A DNA stretch of 64,000 nt, taken from the NCBI GenBank assembly GCA_036852015.1, contig JAANDG010000005.1, forward strand, positions 744,001-808,000, written 5' to 3'. Of the stretch, positions 32,221-44,451 are shown one piece after another. This stretch comes from Pelodera strongyloides. Lineage: Eukaryota; Nematoda; Chromadorea; Rhabditida; Rhabditidae. Numbering within the stretch: position 1 is the stretch's first letter; each line of letters starts with the position of its first letter. The translations under genes were made by a program, and so were the position numbers. The notes under the pieces are model-generated. The model had not been told where the DNA came from, did no database searches, and worked only from the letters and a program-made list of their open reading frames with translations.

Positions 32221-35200
32221 TCTATCGGGATGTTAGTTGAAAACGCCTTCTATAAAAAAAAATGAAATATTAGAAGAATCGTCAACGAACAGACGAACAC
32301 TATCCTAACAGTGAACCAAAATAGCAAGCGAATATGAAGTACAAGGCACAGAAAATTAGATTACTAGGGGTCTAAATGGTTGGTTGATCTAGACAAATCA
32401 AACAAGGCATTCAAAGAGTACAAAATGATCGGAGAGTTCCTTTCTATATAGAGTTCAAAATACTAAGAAGTGACGGTCGACAAACAAGAAATTTTAGTAG
32501 ATTTGAAAGGAACTACCCAGGAAAGCCACGGCTCCCACTGAATATCGAACGCGCACCAATAGCCAAAACACTAGATAGCATGCTGGCACCAAACGCAGAG
32601 ATAAAAACGGAGAACTAGAAAGTTGTTTTTGGTACGGGTAACAGAAAGGTGTACATACTAGCTTGCTTGTGTGTATTGTAAATACACTAAACACTGCAAG
32701 TGAATACTGAAACAATATTGAATCACTAGCGACAATACAACTGAAATAAAAACGATGATGCAATAAGCACGCAACCATAAAAATTTCGCGCCGAAAAACA
32801 TTCGCACGCAAAAGACTACTGTACTTTGACACTTTTTAGAGAGACGCACGGAATCGAGCAAATACATACTGCAGTCGTAAGTAACATTACACTATTTTCG
32901 TTCGTTATGCTTTGATTTTTTTGGTTTTATTTGAAAATAAGCAACAGGAAGAAAGAAATAGTATTGCAAACATTTTGAAGCAGCATTGCTAGTGCGCATG
33001 GAGGAAATCAATTGGTGCACAGGGGTGTGTATGGGGTACGCCCAGATAGCCGCTACTTAAATAAACTAGATAGATATGAAGCACAAATTCCAGGTTTGTA
33101 ACACATATATTAATATCCATTGAATTTTGTTTGCTAATAACGTATAGCACACAAAAGTAACACCCTCGGAGCTTTCTCTCGAAGCATAAAAGTGATAAAA
33201 GATTTCTTGTTTATAAAATTCACATAAGATGTTCCCACTACAGTAAATACAAAATACAAAAGTTGTACGCCAGTTTTAATTAATCAATTAATGTACTAAT
33301 CGATATTAGAGTGGGTCTTCAAGCTTTTTTGACATTGGGGTTTCGTTTCAACCTTTGATAGTCGAGTATCGCGGCCAGAAAAGTCCTCGTTTTTGTACAA
33401 AAGACTATGCTAATTTTTAAGAGGATAAACACAGTACCACTCTTTCAACGGCAAAAAGGTTGATTTGCAGGACCACACGCATGAGGAATTGTGATTTTCC
33501 AAAGATACAAAGTACATCCTCTTTCAAATTCTAAACTATGAGTATAGGGTGGTCAGAAAGTAGCTCTGACAATGAGTTTGGGATGAAAAGTATTCCAAAC
33601 AAAAAGAGCTGAACGGACACTTGCGACCCCTTTACCCCTAGCCTAGCAACAAACACTGTGCAGAGTGGGGGAACCCGTTGATGAGGAGAGAGAGATATAT
33701 AGTAGAGAGAAGTCGAGAGAGAGGATTACTGTAAAATTGTACCCTATGAATATACAATGAAGGGAATAATGTTACATTCAGTTAATTACATCCAAATCTC
33801 CTGTGTGATCCAAAGCTCCTGTGTGTTGCGAACTTTACTTTTTTTGAAGAGAATGAGTGTCCAGCGCTAGAGAAAATAGATAGGTAGCATCAAGGACAGC
33901 ATATGATACTATAACAAAGTATAAGAATCATGAATGATGAGCATGTATGATATGAAACGAAGCTCCCGCGTTACGATCTTTAAAGATGCTCAAGGGTTAT
34001 ATATTCAAAAATCGAGCAAGGGGCAAATACACGTTGTTTAGTGACCATCGAGATACTGTGTGTATTGGGAAACGATGGATGGAAAGTGAATAAGACAACA
34101 TACGGAACGAGGAGTGAGCAGTCGCAACGAGACCACCAAATGCTAAAACCACCCTAAGTAAAGCTCGCGAAAGCGATAGAACATTCGAGAAAGAGTGAGC
34201 GAGATTGTGATCGGAGAGATAGAGAGGAAAACGACATAGTAGAGAATGAGAGGGGAAGGGAGAGAAGCACATTAATTTGAGAGTGTAGTAGTGGTCACCG
34301 AGATAGGAGTGACCAGTGGAGCTTCAAAGGGAACTCCGAGTGGAGAGGCTGGGAGCAAATTATAAACTACAATTAGAAGACTGGTGAGATTGTACCTTAG
34401 GGTCGATGTGATGTGAGACCATGATGATATATGTATGCATCTCTATCATCTAACACCTATACAACATATACCACCAGGACCAGTCAGTTGTGCAGTTGGA
34501 ATAGGCAATTTCTTAGCTTACCACGTTGTTACCCATGGGTGTAGCTAGAGGATCCTACATATCATTTATAAATATACTCCAAGTTTTGTCTATATACTCC
34601 AAGTTCTGACAACTGCAAACCCACTCTGCTTGCTAGGAGCTAGAGCTAGGATCAAACGTTGATAGTATTACTCGTGTATATTCTAGGAGCTCCGGATTAG
34701 CTGCACAGACTCGGTCCAGAAATTCAGCAGTTACATACATACCTGTGTGAGAATAAGACTACATCAAAAAAGTAAAATATTGCGATGTTCCAATTTTTCA
34801 GAAAATTGAGGTAGAGATGTAGGAAACTGGATAATTAGACGAGGCCATTCTTATATACCAGTTATTCTTTCACAAAACAGAAAACCAGTATTTGATAGAT
34901 GTGGGACGGTTCTCTGATGTAAACAAGTAGAGTCTTGCCTTTGGAGAATACACATAGGACACACACAGAGGGGGAACGAAAATCGATGAGCACCCCGTAG
35001 TGTTATGTTATGTAGGTGCTGGAAAGTAGGTGCTACGCCACTAATACAAGGTTGTAAAACTAGAGAATAATGGTTGAAGTTAACCTAATGTAAAGTTACA
35101 AACAAGAGGGAAATCTTCCGGAGTAATACGTTATTAAAAATAAATCGGACCATAGACACCTGCTGTGTAGGTAAAAGGTATCTAATATGGAATTCCTAAT

Positions 35201-35507
35201 TATCAAATTCTTCACACCTAAAACACATACTGATGACCAAAGAAATTGTAGATTCCATTGATTAACATGCCTGATACTCATTAGAATACCATCTCCCACT
35301 CTCAAAAGGCAAGAGATAAGGACCAATCTCTCATTGATAATAACATCATTATGTTTCGAGTCCTGTTCTTGGCATTGATATGGTAAGCAATTTATGCAGA
35401 CCACACATGTATTAGGAAGAAGATTAGAGTGTACTTACCTACGAGTAGCTCACAGTAGTTTGTTTGATCGGACACACTAAAAGTAAAGTACAGGAAAATT
35501 GGCATAA
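32221..35507. other. Intergenic between two divergent genes
   Basis: About 3.3 kb with no supported exon. GA/AG-rich stretches occur at 33680-33725 and 34140-34265. It should carry the promoters of the minus-strand PP1-docking gene and the plus-strand small gene. Confidence 0.5.
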
Positions 35508-36665
35508 ATGCTGAGATATTCCAGTAGCTCGTTCGCAGTGGCAGCTGAAAATGGTACTGACGACAAGAATCTGACCGTAAACCCCAATCCCGACGGTGCT
35601 GTCTACAAAGTTGACGCAGAGGAAGCTGTGGAGGTAAGTGGGGCGGTTCTTGCGCTCCCATGCGCTCACTATAATCACTGCCGCGAATGGCGCAATGTTG
35701 GCACGCTTAGAGCGGTCGCATGGAGCTCCCGCCGCGCGCGCTCATTAAATAGTGCGCTACACGCGTACCATGCGTTTTTCACCACAGCCACATACATAGC
35801 TCATCAGTGAAAAAGCCTGGGGAGCGTTTCTTTATGCTACAGTAATCAGAATATTCCTGTTATTTCAGGTAAATGTTGCCGTTCCTGGAAAGATTCACCT
35901 CCAACATCCAGATCCAAGACTTGTAGCCAGAGTTGTTGCCGCTATCGTGCAGGTCTGGTTTTTAACACAGCGATGCCAATCGCAACCCTAACCCAAGTGA
36001 GGTTCACATACATCTGTGTATAAAGAGGTGGAACATTGAAGCTGGCAATGAGATCAAACACTGTACATGAAAACCTGTGGGGAATTTCAGTTGATCAGTT
36101 ATAGTTTCATTGTGCATACTTAAATCTGTAGTCTATAAATTCTATTATTTTAGGCTCAAGCACTAAAGGGAAGCCGTTACGAAGTACAGAACAAGAGTCC
36201 CTACAAGGACCGAGGACTCCATTTTGTTGACATGAAAATGGTATGGGTTAACATTTTATTTCCACTATAAAATATTCTTAATATGACCTTCATTTTGAAA
36301 TTCGCATATCCAAAAATGGAAATCTATTTCAGCCTTCGGTTCAAGAAATTCTGGCCGTTTACGAGGCGAACAAGAAATACGCAGATGGAATTGAACTGCC
36401 GCAGAGAGCTGTGAGTGATTTATACTACTTTCTTTCTGCCATCAAATGTCTGATTCCAGAAAGCTACGATTTGATTTCCATGGTATATTGTTCAGCGATA
36501 GTGTGCATCTTACAAGGAACTAATTAACTATCACCTTGCCTTTACTTCAAACGGAACCAATATTCATAAATTTATATTCAGCCGATAAACAAGCCCCCTC
36601 CAATTGCACCAACTCGTGGAGCCGACAACCCTCGTCCCACAGCCTCGCCAACCAAGAAGCCATAA
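35508..36665 (+). CDS. Small conserved-looking protein, function unknown
   Basis: Five exons (35508-35633, 35869-35952, 36154-36240, 36333-36410, 36582-36665) join in phase 0 throughout and give up to 152 residues, ending in TAA followed by AATAAA at 36668-36673. The body contains VPGKIHLQHPDPRLVARVV and YKDRGLHFVDMKMPSVQEIL, then a Pro-rich tail (PPPIAPTRGADNPRPTASP). There is no signal peptide or membrane segment, so it is likely cytosolic. The ATG at 35508 is the only upstream Met in frame in this exon, but an acceptor-like site (attccag) falls just after it, so an unse en short first exon remains possible. Family not recognised; clean splicing and compact introns argue for a real expressed gene. 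Confidence 0.75.
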
Positions 36666-36682
36666 ATCAATAAAATATTTTG
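36666..36682 (+). terminator. Polyadenylation signal of the small unknown gene
   Basis: AATAAA follows the TAA stop by a few bases, as is usual for short nematode 3' UTRs. Confidence 0.7.
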
Positions 36683-37474
36683 TGAAAGGCTTTTTTGTAA
36701 CTGACAAGCTTGTTTTTATTTTTACTTTGCGATGTTATGCTATGCACCATGTATTCCTAATGTTTTGGCCATAGCGTGTCGTAACTAGTAAAGGCGAAAT
36801 AAGTAAATGAAGATAATTTTGAGACTAACTGCTAGGACAAAACTAATGAACGCGTACTGTGCACCGCTAAAGTGCATGGAAATGGAAAATCGTGGTATGC
36901 TGACGGACTAACAGGTTCTCTCCGAATAATGCTTACTTTGCACACCTTGGCCCTTGGCTTCCTTGACACATATCACCATAATATGGAAAGTGACGACGAC
37001 CAACTGGCGAGCGAACTTACACAGAAAATTAGCATGCGGGCACAGAGCAAAGCGCGTAGTCGTAGCTCGGGGTTGCGTATAAAATATGGATATTTGTATA
37101 ATACAACTTGCGCAGGTACTATGCTGCATCAAAAACATAGAGATACCTTCCTATGTTCGTAATTAAAGGGAGTATGTAGGCACTCAAAATGAGCCAAAAA
37201 AAATGCGAAATTTAAATAGGCGACTGAATATGTAAATACGAAATTGCATGCCCTGCATCTTGAATCTTGCTATTTGCCGATATAAGTTGAAATTTGCTCC
37301 ATCAGACCCAAATTTATGCCACGGTTCTGATTAACGCGTTTACTATGGAAAAGGCGAACTTCGTAATTCATTTTCTTTCACGTGGGTAATTGTAGACTGT
37401 TATTGTTTCCTTAATGGGGAACACGCATTCTATTAATACAGCTTAACTTCAAAAAGGGCCTACATATTCACTAT

Positions 37475-37966
37475 CATGGGTTCACTAGATTCAAAAAATA
37501 TTTGTTATGCTCTTTGTTTAAAGCGAAATGCTAGCCTCTTTGGAAAATTTGCATATGATACGCAAATCCTATGTATCCGATGCTAATTTTGTACGATTGC
37601 CGTTGTAAAATAATAATAAGTTTTTATTATTTGTCTTCATTATTTGTGAAAGAGTTATTTGTGAATGATTGTATAATTGAAGTGTATCTGCAGTTGCCGA
37701 TAGTGATTAATCACTATCGGCAACTGCAGATACACTTCAATTATACAATCATTCACAAATAACTCTTTCACAAATAATGAAGACAAATAATAAAAACTTA
37801 TTATTATTTTACACCGTGGACGATCGTACAAAATTAGCATAGGATACATAGGATTTGCTCATCGTATGCAAATTTTCCAAAGGGGCTAGCATTCCGCTTT
37901 AAGTTTACCTTTGTACAATGAAACTAAAGCATAAAAACAAGGTGATTTTCTAGTGAACCCATCCCC
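37475..37966. mobile_element. Palindromic foldback element of about 490 bp
   Basis: Two long arms meet at about 37710 (agtgattaatcact) and are reverse complements over more than 200 bases, with minor differences near the outer ends. The outermost shared sequence is atgggttcactaga/tctagtgaacccat. The right end abuts TTAA at 37967; the left end lacks a clear TTAA. The identical peptides read from both strands are a by-product of the palindrome. Confidence 0.85.
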
Positions 37967-37970
37967 TTAA

Positions 37971-38245
37971 AGGGATCAGCTCACCTTAAATTGTGTCTGT
38001 TTTTTTTGTTTCTTTATTTTCTATAAGGGATAATAAAAATATGGAGTACAACAAGTAGTGTTCTATTTCAATACTCACGAAGATACTTTTTGCATTTCGG
38101 CCCGATCAATCCACCACTTTATCACCCAATATCTTCGTGAGTATTGAAATTGAACACTACTTTTTCTATTCCAAATTTTTATTATCCTTTATAGAAAATA
38201 AAGAAACAAAAAAAAACAGACACAATTTAAGGTGAGCTGATCCCT
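37971..38245. mobile_element. TTAA foldback element, family 1, copy A
   Basis: Inverted termini AGGGATCAGCTCACC/GGTGAGCTGATCCCT are flanked by TTAA on both sides. The arms contain an A/T-rich stretch (ttctttattttctataa) and a caatactcacgaagata block. A longer copy of the same family lies at 51545-51898. It has no coding capacity. Confidence 0.9.
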
Positions 38246-38249
38246 TTAA

Positions 38250-38671
38250 AGGAAGGCAGTCACTTCAAAATCAACTTTTTTATTCGATTTTTATTAGATG
38301 CAAGCAGATTTATAAAACAATATGCAGCCCATAAAAATCCACAAAAATGGAACTCAGGGAGAGAAATCAATGAGAATGAGTTTTGATAAATGACCGACGC
38401 CGGTGCATATATGCAATTGCCAGGGGTACTTGGAGAGTGAACAGCCTGCAGTGTTACACCTGGCGCGTGGTTTATCCCTGCAGGGTATTTATTATGAAAC
38501 TCTATACGGGCAATTATAAACTACGGTATATAAGTAAAAGTCATAAACAGGGATTTCTCTCCCTGAGTTCGTTTTGCCGTACTTTGGCGCTGGAATCGTC
38601 GTTTTCTTCACATACTTGAACAATTAATGAAAAGCGAATAAAAAATACGAATTTGTGGTGACTGCGATCCT
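38250..38671. mobile_element. TTAA foldback element, family 2, copy A
   Basis: Termini AGGAAGGCAGTCAC/GTGACTGCGATCCT are flanked by TTAA. The left TTAA (38246-38249) is shared with the neighbouring family-1 element. The interior keeps blocks also present in the copy at 61798-62212 (aactcaggga and gcagggtatttatta). Non-coding. Confidence 0.88.
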
Positions 38672-38939
38672 TTAATGTCAGGTGCTCTAAAATATGCCAC
38701 GCTTTCTGTCATGCACAAAATTGGGATACGTCTTATTTTTAGTTTAATGGAATACATATATGTATGAGAAAATATTTCTTTTTCGTCGGAGTACGTTGTT
38801 GGTTTAGTTGAAGTTTAATACAAACAAAAAGTTTCACTTTATTTTATACAAAATTAAACTGAAAAAAGTGAAACAATAAATGAGAGTCGAGGAACAATTC
38901 AATCGCATGATTTTTGTGTGGGCTCCGTTCTTATTTGCC

Positions 38940-41668
38940 TCACCTTTTTGGTGATCTTGAACTTGACTTTTGTCTGAAATCATAAAGTTTACTATTAGTT
39001 GATTAGCAAAAACTAACCTGTGGTCGACTCTAAAAGAGACGAGCAAACTGTTATCTAGATATCTTTTATGATGCTTATTGTTAGTCGTCTTTTTAGCACT
39101 ACTTAGTCAATTATTTGTCTTATAGCTTGCAATACTCAAGCAATTACCGATAGATCAGCGTTTTCTGGAGGCATACGCTTCTTTTTGTGCTCAGGTAGTA
39201 GACAATTTGACTTTGCAGGTACCCTGAATTATGTAAGAAGTTTTACTGGTTGGCGCCTGGCGCATCTTTGGCTCGCTCACTGCGCACACTGGAAGAAACT
39301 TGCGTTCATCACCGCTGTGGCAGATTTCGCCCTGTGTTTGCGCTGATTTACATTAATTTACTAAAAAAACCGACAATTTATATGTCTCACTTTCCGGCCT
39401 TTCCTATAGGAACGTGTATCTCCTCGGTTAGAGCGTCGGACGACTTTGATGGAGATTTCTTGATTGTTTGGACAATAATCTGTGGAGGAGGTTTGATTTC
39501 GGAAGGAGTTGCACTGTCCCTGGAACTGCAAAAGATAAATTAAACTATTTATGAAAAAATTTTTACGAAGGAAGTCAAGTCTATAACTTGCCGTTGTTAT
39601 GTGGAATAACTTTGAAAATGATCGTGGTTGTGGTACTAAGCCTAAGCCTAAGCTCCGATCCCTTGCCCTGTGATTTACTAGCTTATTATTGTTATTTATT
39701 AGGAAAGCATGGAAAGTAGAAATCATACCGTTTTGCATCAGAACTCGCATTCGACTTCGACTTCGACTTTGACTTCTCAGAATCTTTATCCCTTTGAGAA
39801 GTTGTTGACGGTACAGCTTTCTTAGCCTTCTTTCGTTCCGACGACAACTTCGGCTTTTTCACCTAATTGTAAGACATTTTTGCAACCTTTAGATTAGATG
39901 CATACACGATATTCCCTAAGAAATTATAGAGGTTCAGAAATTCGAGAAGTTTAGAATTAATACGAAGGCTAGTCAAATAAAGTACCACACATGAGTAGAA
40001 CCATGTCCAACCACCAGTCGGTATGAAACATACCATACTTTGATTAGTATTCGATGCTACACACGTAATTTGAATAAACGGTTTGAAAATTAACATACAA
40101 CAATGCAAATGCAGATATTCTCGGGTAAGTTTATTTTTTTTTCTCCAATTTGGCCATGTCAGACCGTTCTGCTTTATTGTCTTTTGATTTAACTTCTGCC
40201 GTTCCCTTGATGACAATGTCTGACAATGTGTTCGATTGCTACCTCATGAGCCTCGGTCTACTCTGGTCCACTCGTCACTGTCAGAATTGCTCTGAACCAA
40301 TGCGTATCACCACTCAGGCAGGCGGTAAACGAATCAAGTTTGAGTGTATGAAACGAGCCTGTCGCTTTTCCGGAAAGATGTACAAAGTCGGATTTTTGAA
40401 GGGAACATTCTTCGAGAAGTCGAAACTATCTCGTAGGACTTTGTTCGTGCTCTCCTACTTGTGGGTGAACGATGCAGGAGGAACGAGTTTTCAAGCCACC
40501 ACCCTTGGAATGAGTAGATTGGGCACTGTGACTCAGTGCCACCAGTACTTCAGGGACATTTGCGTGGAGTACTATACTGAGTCGGGGAGGCAGATTGGAG
40601 GACCGGGCACTACGGTGACCATAGATGGTACTTGCGTTATCAAGCGACACCGCAAGAAGGAACTTCCCAGAAGTGAATGGCTCATCGGTGGAGTTCAAAG
40701 GGGAACCAGAAAGGCATTCATTCAACTTGCAGCCAACGGAAACCCGGATACTCTTCTACAAACTATTAAGAAGAATGTTATTCCCGGCACGACTATCGTC
40801 ACACATGACTGTAGGGAATATTCAATTCTTGGAAGTCATGGATTCGACCACGTCGTTAAGCCCAAGACCAACTTTACAGATGTAATTTCGGAAGCTCATA
40901 TGCAGGACTTCGAGGGCCTGTGGTCTGATTTGAAAAGAAAGATCAAGCACCGGTGCGGACTCAAGGGGAAACTCTGGGATGATGTATTCTATGAAAGGCT
41001 CTGGAAGTTCGAAATGGGGACTGAAGGCAGATTCAAGAAATTTTGGGATCTGGTGGCAGAAAAGTACCCTTGTTCTTAGAGAACATTTGTTCCTTATTAT
41101 TGCTAAATACCGTTTGCAAACATCATTTTCTGTGTTTCCGCGATCTTGTTGTTTTTGTTGCATATATATATGAATAAAATTATAGGGACGCGCATGGAAA
41201 ATTCAAAGAAACAGACATTGGTGGAGCCGCGCATAAGGTAAGTAGACTATTAACTTCATGAGAAAAAATATTTCAAGAAAGCATAAAATACGCCATACTT
41301 TTCTAGATGACGAGCTGCAATCCTCCTTTGATGATTCCTGTAAGAAAATTCTTTAAATTTTTTTTAGTAATTTGCTGTTTGTTGCATTTTATTTTTGATT
41401 ATTCTGTCAATTCTGTCACCCTTGGACATCTAATCACAAGAAATAAAGCTTGAAGGGACATTAAAAATCGAATAAGGAAGTATAGTACCCTGACGGAAGT
41501 CTGCGAGACTTCATCACTGACTCCGACTTTCTGTCGCGAAGACTGCCTGTGGACACTTCTCGTCGATTTGTCTTCTGATTTGTCCTCCTTTTCAGAAACA
41601 ACATTTGTGGCAGAGGAACTCGCTTGAGCTACAGATGCCGTCTTGATACGACTACATGAAAATAGCAC
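38940..41668 (-). CDS. Lys/Ser-rich, probably nuclear protein (5' end unresolved)
   Basis: Four exons join in phase: 41489-41668, 39729-39862, 39391-39525 and 38940-38973, ending QKSSSRSPKR-stop. About 160 residues are visible. The protein is basic and low-complexity (SERKKAKKAVPSTTSQ; SEKSKSKSKSN), like disordered chromatin or RNA-associated proteins, but no domain is recognised. The first visible exon opens at a phase-0 acceptor without a Met, so an upstream start exon is missing from this model. The 1.6-kb intron 39863-41488 contains a complete transposase gene on the opposite strand. A role is not assigned. Confidence 0.6.
40156..41079 (+). CDS. ISXO2/IS1595 (Merlin-like) DDE transposase, single intact exon
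   Basis: An uninterrupted 307-residue frame starts at ATG 40156. Residues 42-69 form a Cys4 zinc-ribbon-like module (C42, C45, C64, C69). The DDE core has IDGT with D157, THDCREY with D218 and FEGLWSDLKRK with E253, a D-34-E spacing typical of these transposases, plus a GG (LIGGVQRG) segment between. Such enzymes cut and paste Merlin-superfamily DNA transposons. There is no intron and no disabling mutation. Clear terminal inverted repeats were not seen in the flanks (about 40060-40155 and 41080-41220), so it may be an old domesticated copy rather than a mobile one. It lies antisense inside an intron of the Lys/Ser-rich gene. Confidence 0.85.
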   Translation: MSDRSALLSFDLTSAVPLMTMSDNVFDCYLMSLGLLWSTRHCQNCSEPMRITTQAGGKRIKFECMKRACRFSGKMYKVGFLKGTFFEKSKLSRRTLFVLSYLWVNDAGGTSFQATTLGMSRLGTVTQCHQYFRDICVEYYTESGRQIGGPGTTVTIDGTCVIKRHRKKELPRSEWLIGGVQRGTRKAFIQLAANGNPDTLLQTIKKNVIPGTTIVTHDCREYSILGSHGFDHVVKPKTNFTDVISEAHMQDFEGLWSDLKRKIKHRCGLKGKLWDDVFYERLWKFEMGTEGRFKKFWDLVAEKYPCS

Positions 41669-42675
41669 CTGAAATGAGAGATTCAGATATGTTATATTTT
41701 ATTTTTGTCCGTATTCTACAACGTGCAGCAACGTGACTTACTGGGTTATCTTGTGTTTTCCTAGGAAAACTATGTTAGATCCTTTATCAGGTATTAACCT
41801 GTGGTGTCCTCTCTCTCTTTATTAATTATCGACATTACTTCTCGTGGTAATTATCTCTCGTAGAATGTACTATTTAATTGATACATTAAACGGACCTGTG
41901 CACTAAGAGCCGCGGTAACAGAGAGATAGCTGAGTAGATAGTGGTTAAGCATTTCAGACATTAAGAAAATAATGAGAGAGACACACACTCAACAGTGGTC
42001 ACAGAAGAGAATACAAAGAGAACTACGAAATGTGGATGAGTCGGAAGTGGATTTTCATTTTATACGCCACGGCTAATTAGAATATTAGCTGATATCTGAT
42101 TTAGGGTTCGGCAGAAGTCTGCGCTGCAGAAACAATGCCGATATTGCTTCAGATGCTTGCGACACAAAACTCGTCTGAAAAGAAAATTACGGCACAAAAC
42201 GACGTCACGTGTGAAAGAAAAGTGGGCATATGCATATATATGCCATGAGTTTGATAGTTTTTGTCGTGAAAGTGTTCGTGTTCTTGCGATAACTCTATTG
42301 CTAAAATACTAGTTATTTATTTGTGTTGTTGGAAGCAAACAATTCTTGTACTTATGGTTCGCTCTCTTGAACTATAAAACAAACATACAGAGTTTATTAA
42401 ATTGATAATATAAAGGGATTATGTCACGTTTTTTCTCGCAAGAGCTTAATATACATGCTAATAAATATTTTATAAGTTGCTGATAAAAAAATAAGTTACG
42501 TTTACATCACCATTGAATACATTTCTCCAACTAATTCTTATGCGACTCTTTGCGGTTTTTTGGATTTTGGATCTTTCATTATGCTAATCGGATGAGGAAC
42601 ATCTCTAAAAATTATAATTTTAATAATTATACATAAGAACACATTTTGTGAAATATTTTTTAAGTAATGTATGTC
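41669..42675. other. Region between two minus-strand genes
   Basis: It may hold the missing first exon of the Lys/Ser-rich gene. A minus-strand segment at about 42088-42178 (after a tttcag acceptor) is open until a TAA but could not be joined to either neighbour. Confidence 0.35.
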
Positions 42676-43551
42676 TTATTCGTCGACGGCCTTCTCCCAC
42701 GCTGTTTTCCTCATTTGGTGATGGCTTGCATTCAGAAGTCTGTGGGGTTCATTGAAGAGAAGAGGAGATAGATCGATTATGGGGATGTACTGAGCGGTCT
42801 GAAAGAAGGATAATCAGACAAGGAATAGGAAGAACAGGATCTAGTATTCACACACACTGAAGAAAACCTTGTTATCTATCTGCGCACCGCTGGCGTCTCC
42901 GCCGCGCAACCTACAGGGCGCCGCGCCCTTGTGGCGAATCCTCTTTTTTTTGTACTGCAAAGATGTGGTTTCACGTGGGTCTTCTGACAAGCTAAGCTAC
43001 TTTGTGTACCAAGCCTTTAATAAGTGAAATTGCAGGACAAAGCATCCTACCCTTATTGCATGTTGGATTGGTAATCGTTCGAGTAGTTGTCCAATATGTC
43101 CCATTAAACGTTGAACATGAATAATCGTTTCCCTTTCAGCAGAAGTTAACTCTTGGATCCGAAAATAATCACGGTAATCTAACTTTTGTGAGACATATGT
43201 AAGAAAAGAAACTTTGTTTCTTTATCAACATTGTTTATTAACTTCTGTGGAACTACACACCTAACGTATCTATGCACTGTTGGGAGAAATTTTTCATATT
43301 ATCCATATCGTCTATTTTTCGGTCGTCTCCACGGCTCATTTAATGAGTCTAATAAATATACAAAAATTCAAAGAAAAGAAGAAATTGGCGAAACGGATAA
43401 GAACAGGAACCTTGTTATATTCATTTAGTGCATCCTTCGCTGCAAGGGCGAGTTTTTCGTGTTCGTGCTCCTGAAGACTAGTTAAACGGTCCAGGCTGCA
43501 ATTGGGACTTGTGGAACCGAGATTGGACAATTTTATACGTTTTTTTGTCAT
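42676..43551 (-). CDS. Unknown 131-residue protein
   Basis: Three phase-0 exons (43411-43551, 43051-43182, 42676-42798) give a complete frame. The start MTKKRIKLSN is preceded in frame by a TAA four codons upstream, fixing the ATG unless another exon joins there. The middle is helical and charged (LTSAERETIIHVQRLMGHIG), and the C-terminus ends WEKAVDE-stop. There is no signal peptide or membrane segment. I do not recognise a family. The donor of exon 1 is GTTCCT and the exon 2 acceptor is acaaaag, both weaker than average. Confidence 0.65.
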
Positions 43552-43960
43552 TTTGGACCATTATTGATCTCTCCTTGTATGATTGCTGATTGCTACGCTT
43601 TTCAAGTTGTAGATGAAATGCCTGAATGTATTACCTTAGAAAGTAATAGTTCCCAGAAACAAAAGCCATTTTGTTCCATTTTAAAGTATACCCCTCGAAT
43701 GGAATCAAACACAAACAGAGTCTTGTACGTGACCAGTATTTGCCCTGTGCAAGAGACGTAAACAAATTAAAACTTTAGGGCACACCAGAGATAGATAAAG
43801 GCAATACACAATACGTAGGAGATGTCACTATTTTTAATATTTTATGCCATAACTTATGCTATAAATAAAACATCTTGCTTTCTAACACGAAACTTGAAAT
43901 TTGTTTATTATGAAGTGCCTAGCTATACCCGTAATTAGAGATTGTTGAAGTGCTACTTAC

Positions 43961-44451
43961 ATTGGGTGGTGTGTAGAATTCTCCAATAGTGCATTCTTCA
44001 TCTCATCGTCAGGAAAGTAACTTTGTAATAGCACCAACTAAATGGAACAAATTAAATGTTTCATTTTGGTTATCATTAGCCGCGTTCCCTCGTTCAGCTA
44101 AATTCTCATCAGTATATATCAGAAAACAAATGCAAGATACATGGTTTTCTGAAATTTTGAGATAAGTATAAAACGAAATGATTAATTCAGTGCGCCTATT
44201 AAAAATTACATTCATTTTATAACTGTGTTAATTGAAATCACTTTTTTTTAATAATAATCAAATTGTATAGAATACTAAACTTAATACACTAGATGATAAG
44301 TAAACCCACTTTCGGAGTCCAAACTGGCTGAAGTTTGAAGTAACGAGGTGGAAGTTGCTAAACCAAGATATAACATTGTAAAAATAGGAAGCCTCCAAAA
44401 TATTACTAACGCCATCACTATTAAATTTTCTTCTTCGTCGCTCGCGCTCAT
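43961..44451 (-). CDS. Candidate 5' exons of a small gene
   Basis: ATG at 44451 opens MSASDEEENLIVMAL and splices in phase through 44310-44357 (QLPPRYFKLQPVWTPK) and 43961-44037 (FPDDEMKNALLENST), ending at a GTAAGT donor in phase 2. No following exon could be joined; it may end before, or merge with, the 131-residue gene just downstream. The Glu-rich start and PPRYFK segment look like real protein but match no family I can name. Confidence 0.35.

Noticed and set aside
37571..37849. Two identical 62-64-residue frames on opposite strands
   Set aside because: They are mirror images created by the palindrome, with no coding support.
40822..41163. Antisense frames overlapping the transposase
   Set aside because: Shadows of the real plus-strand frame, which has the zinc ribbon and DDE residues.
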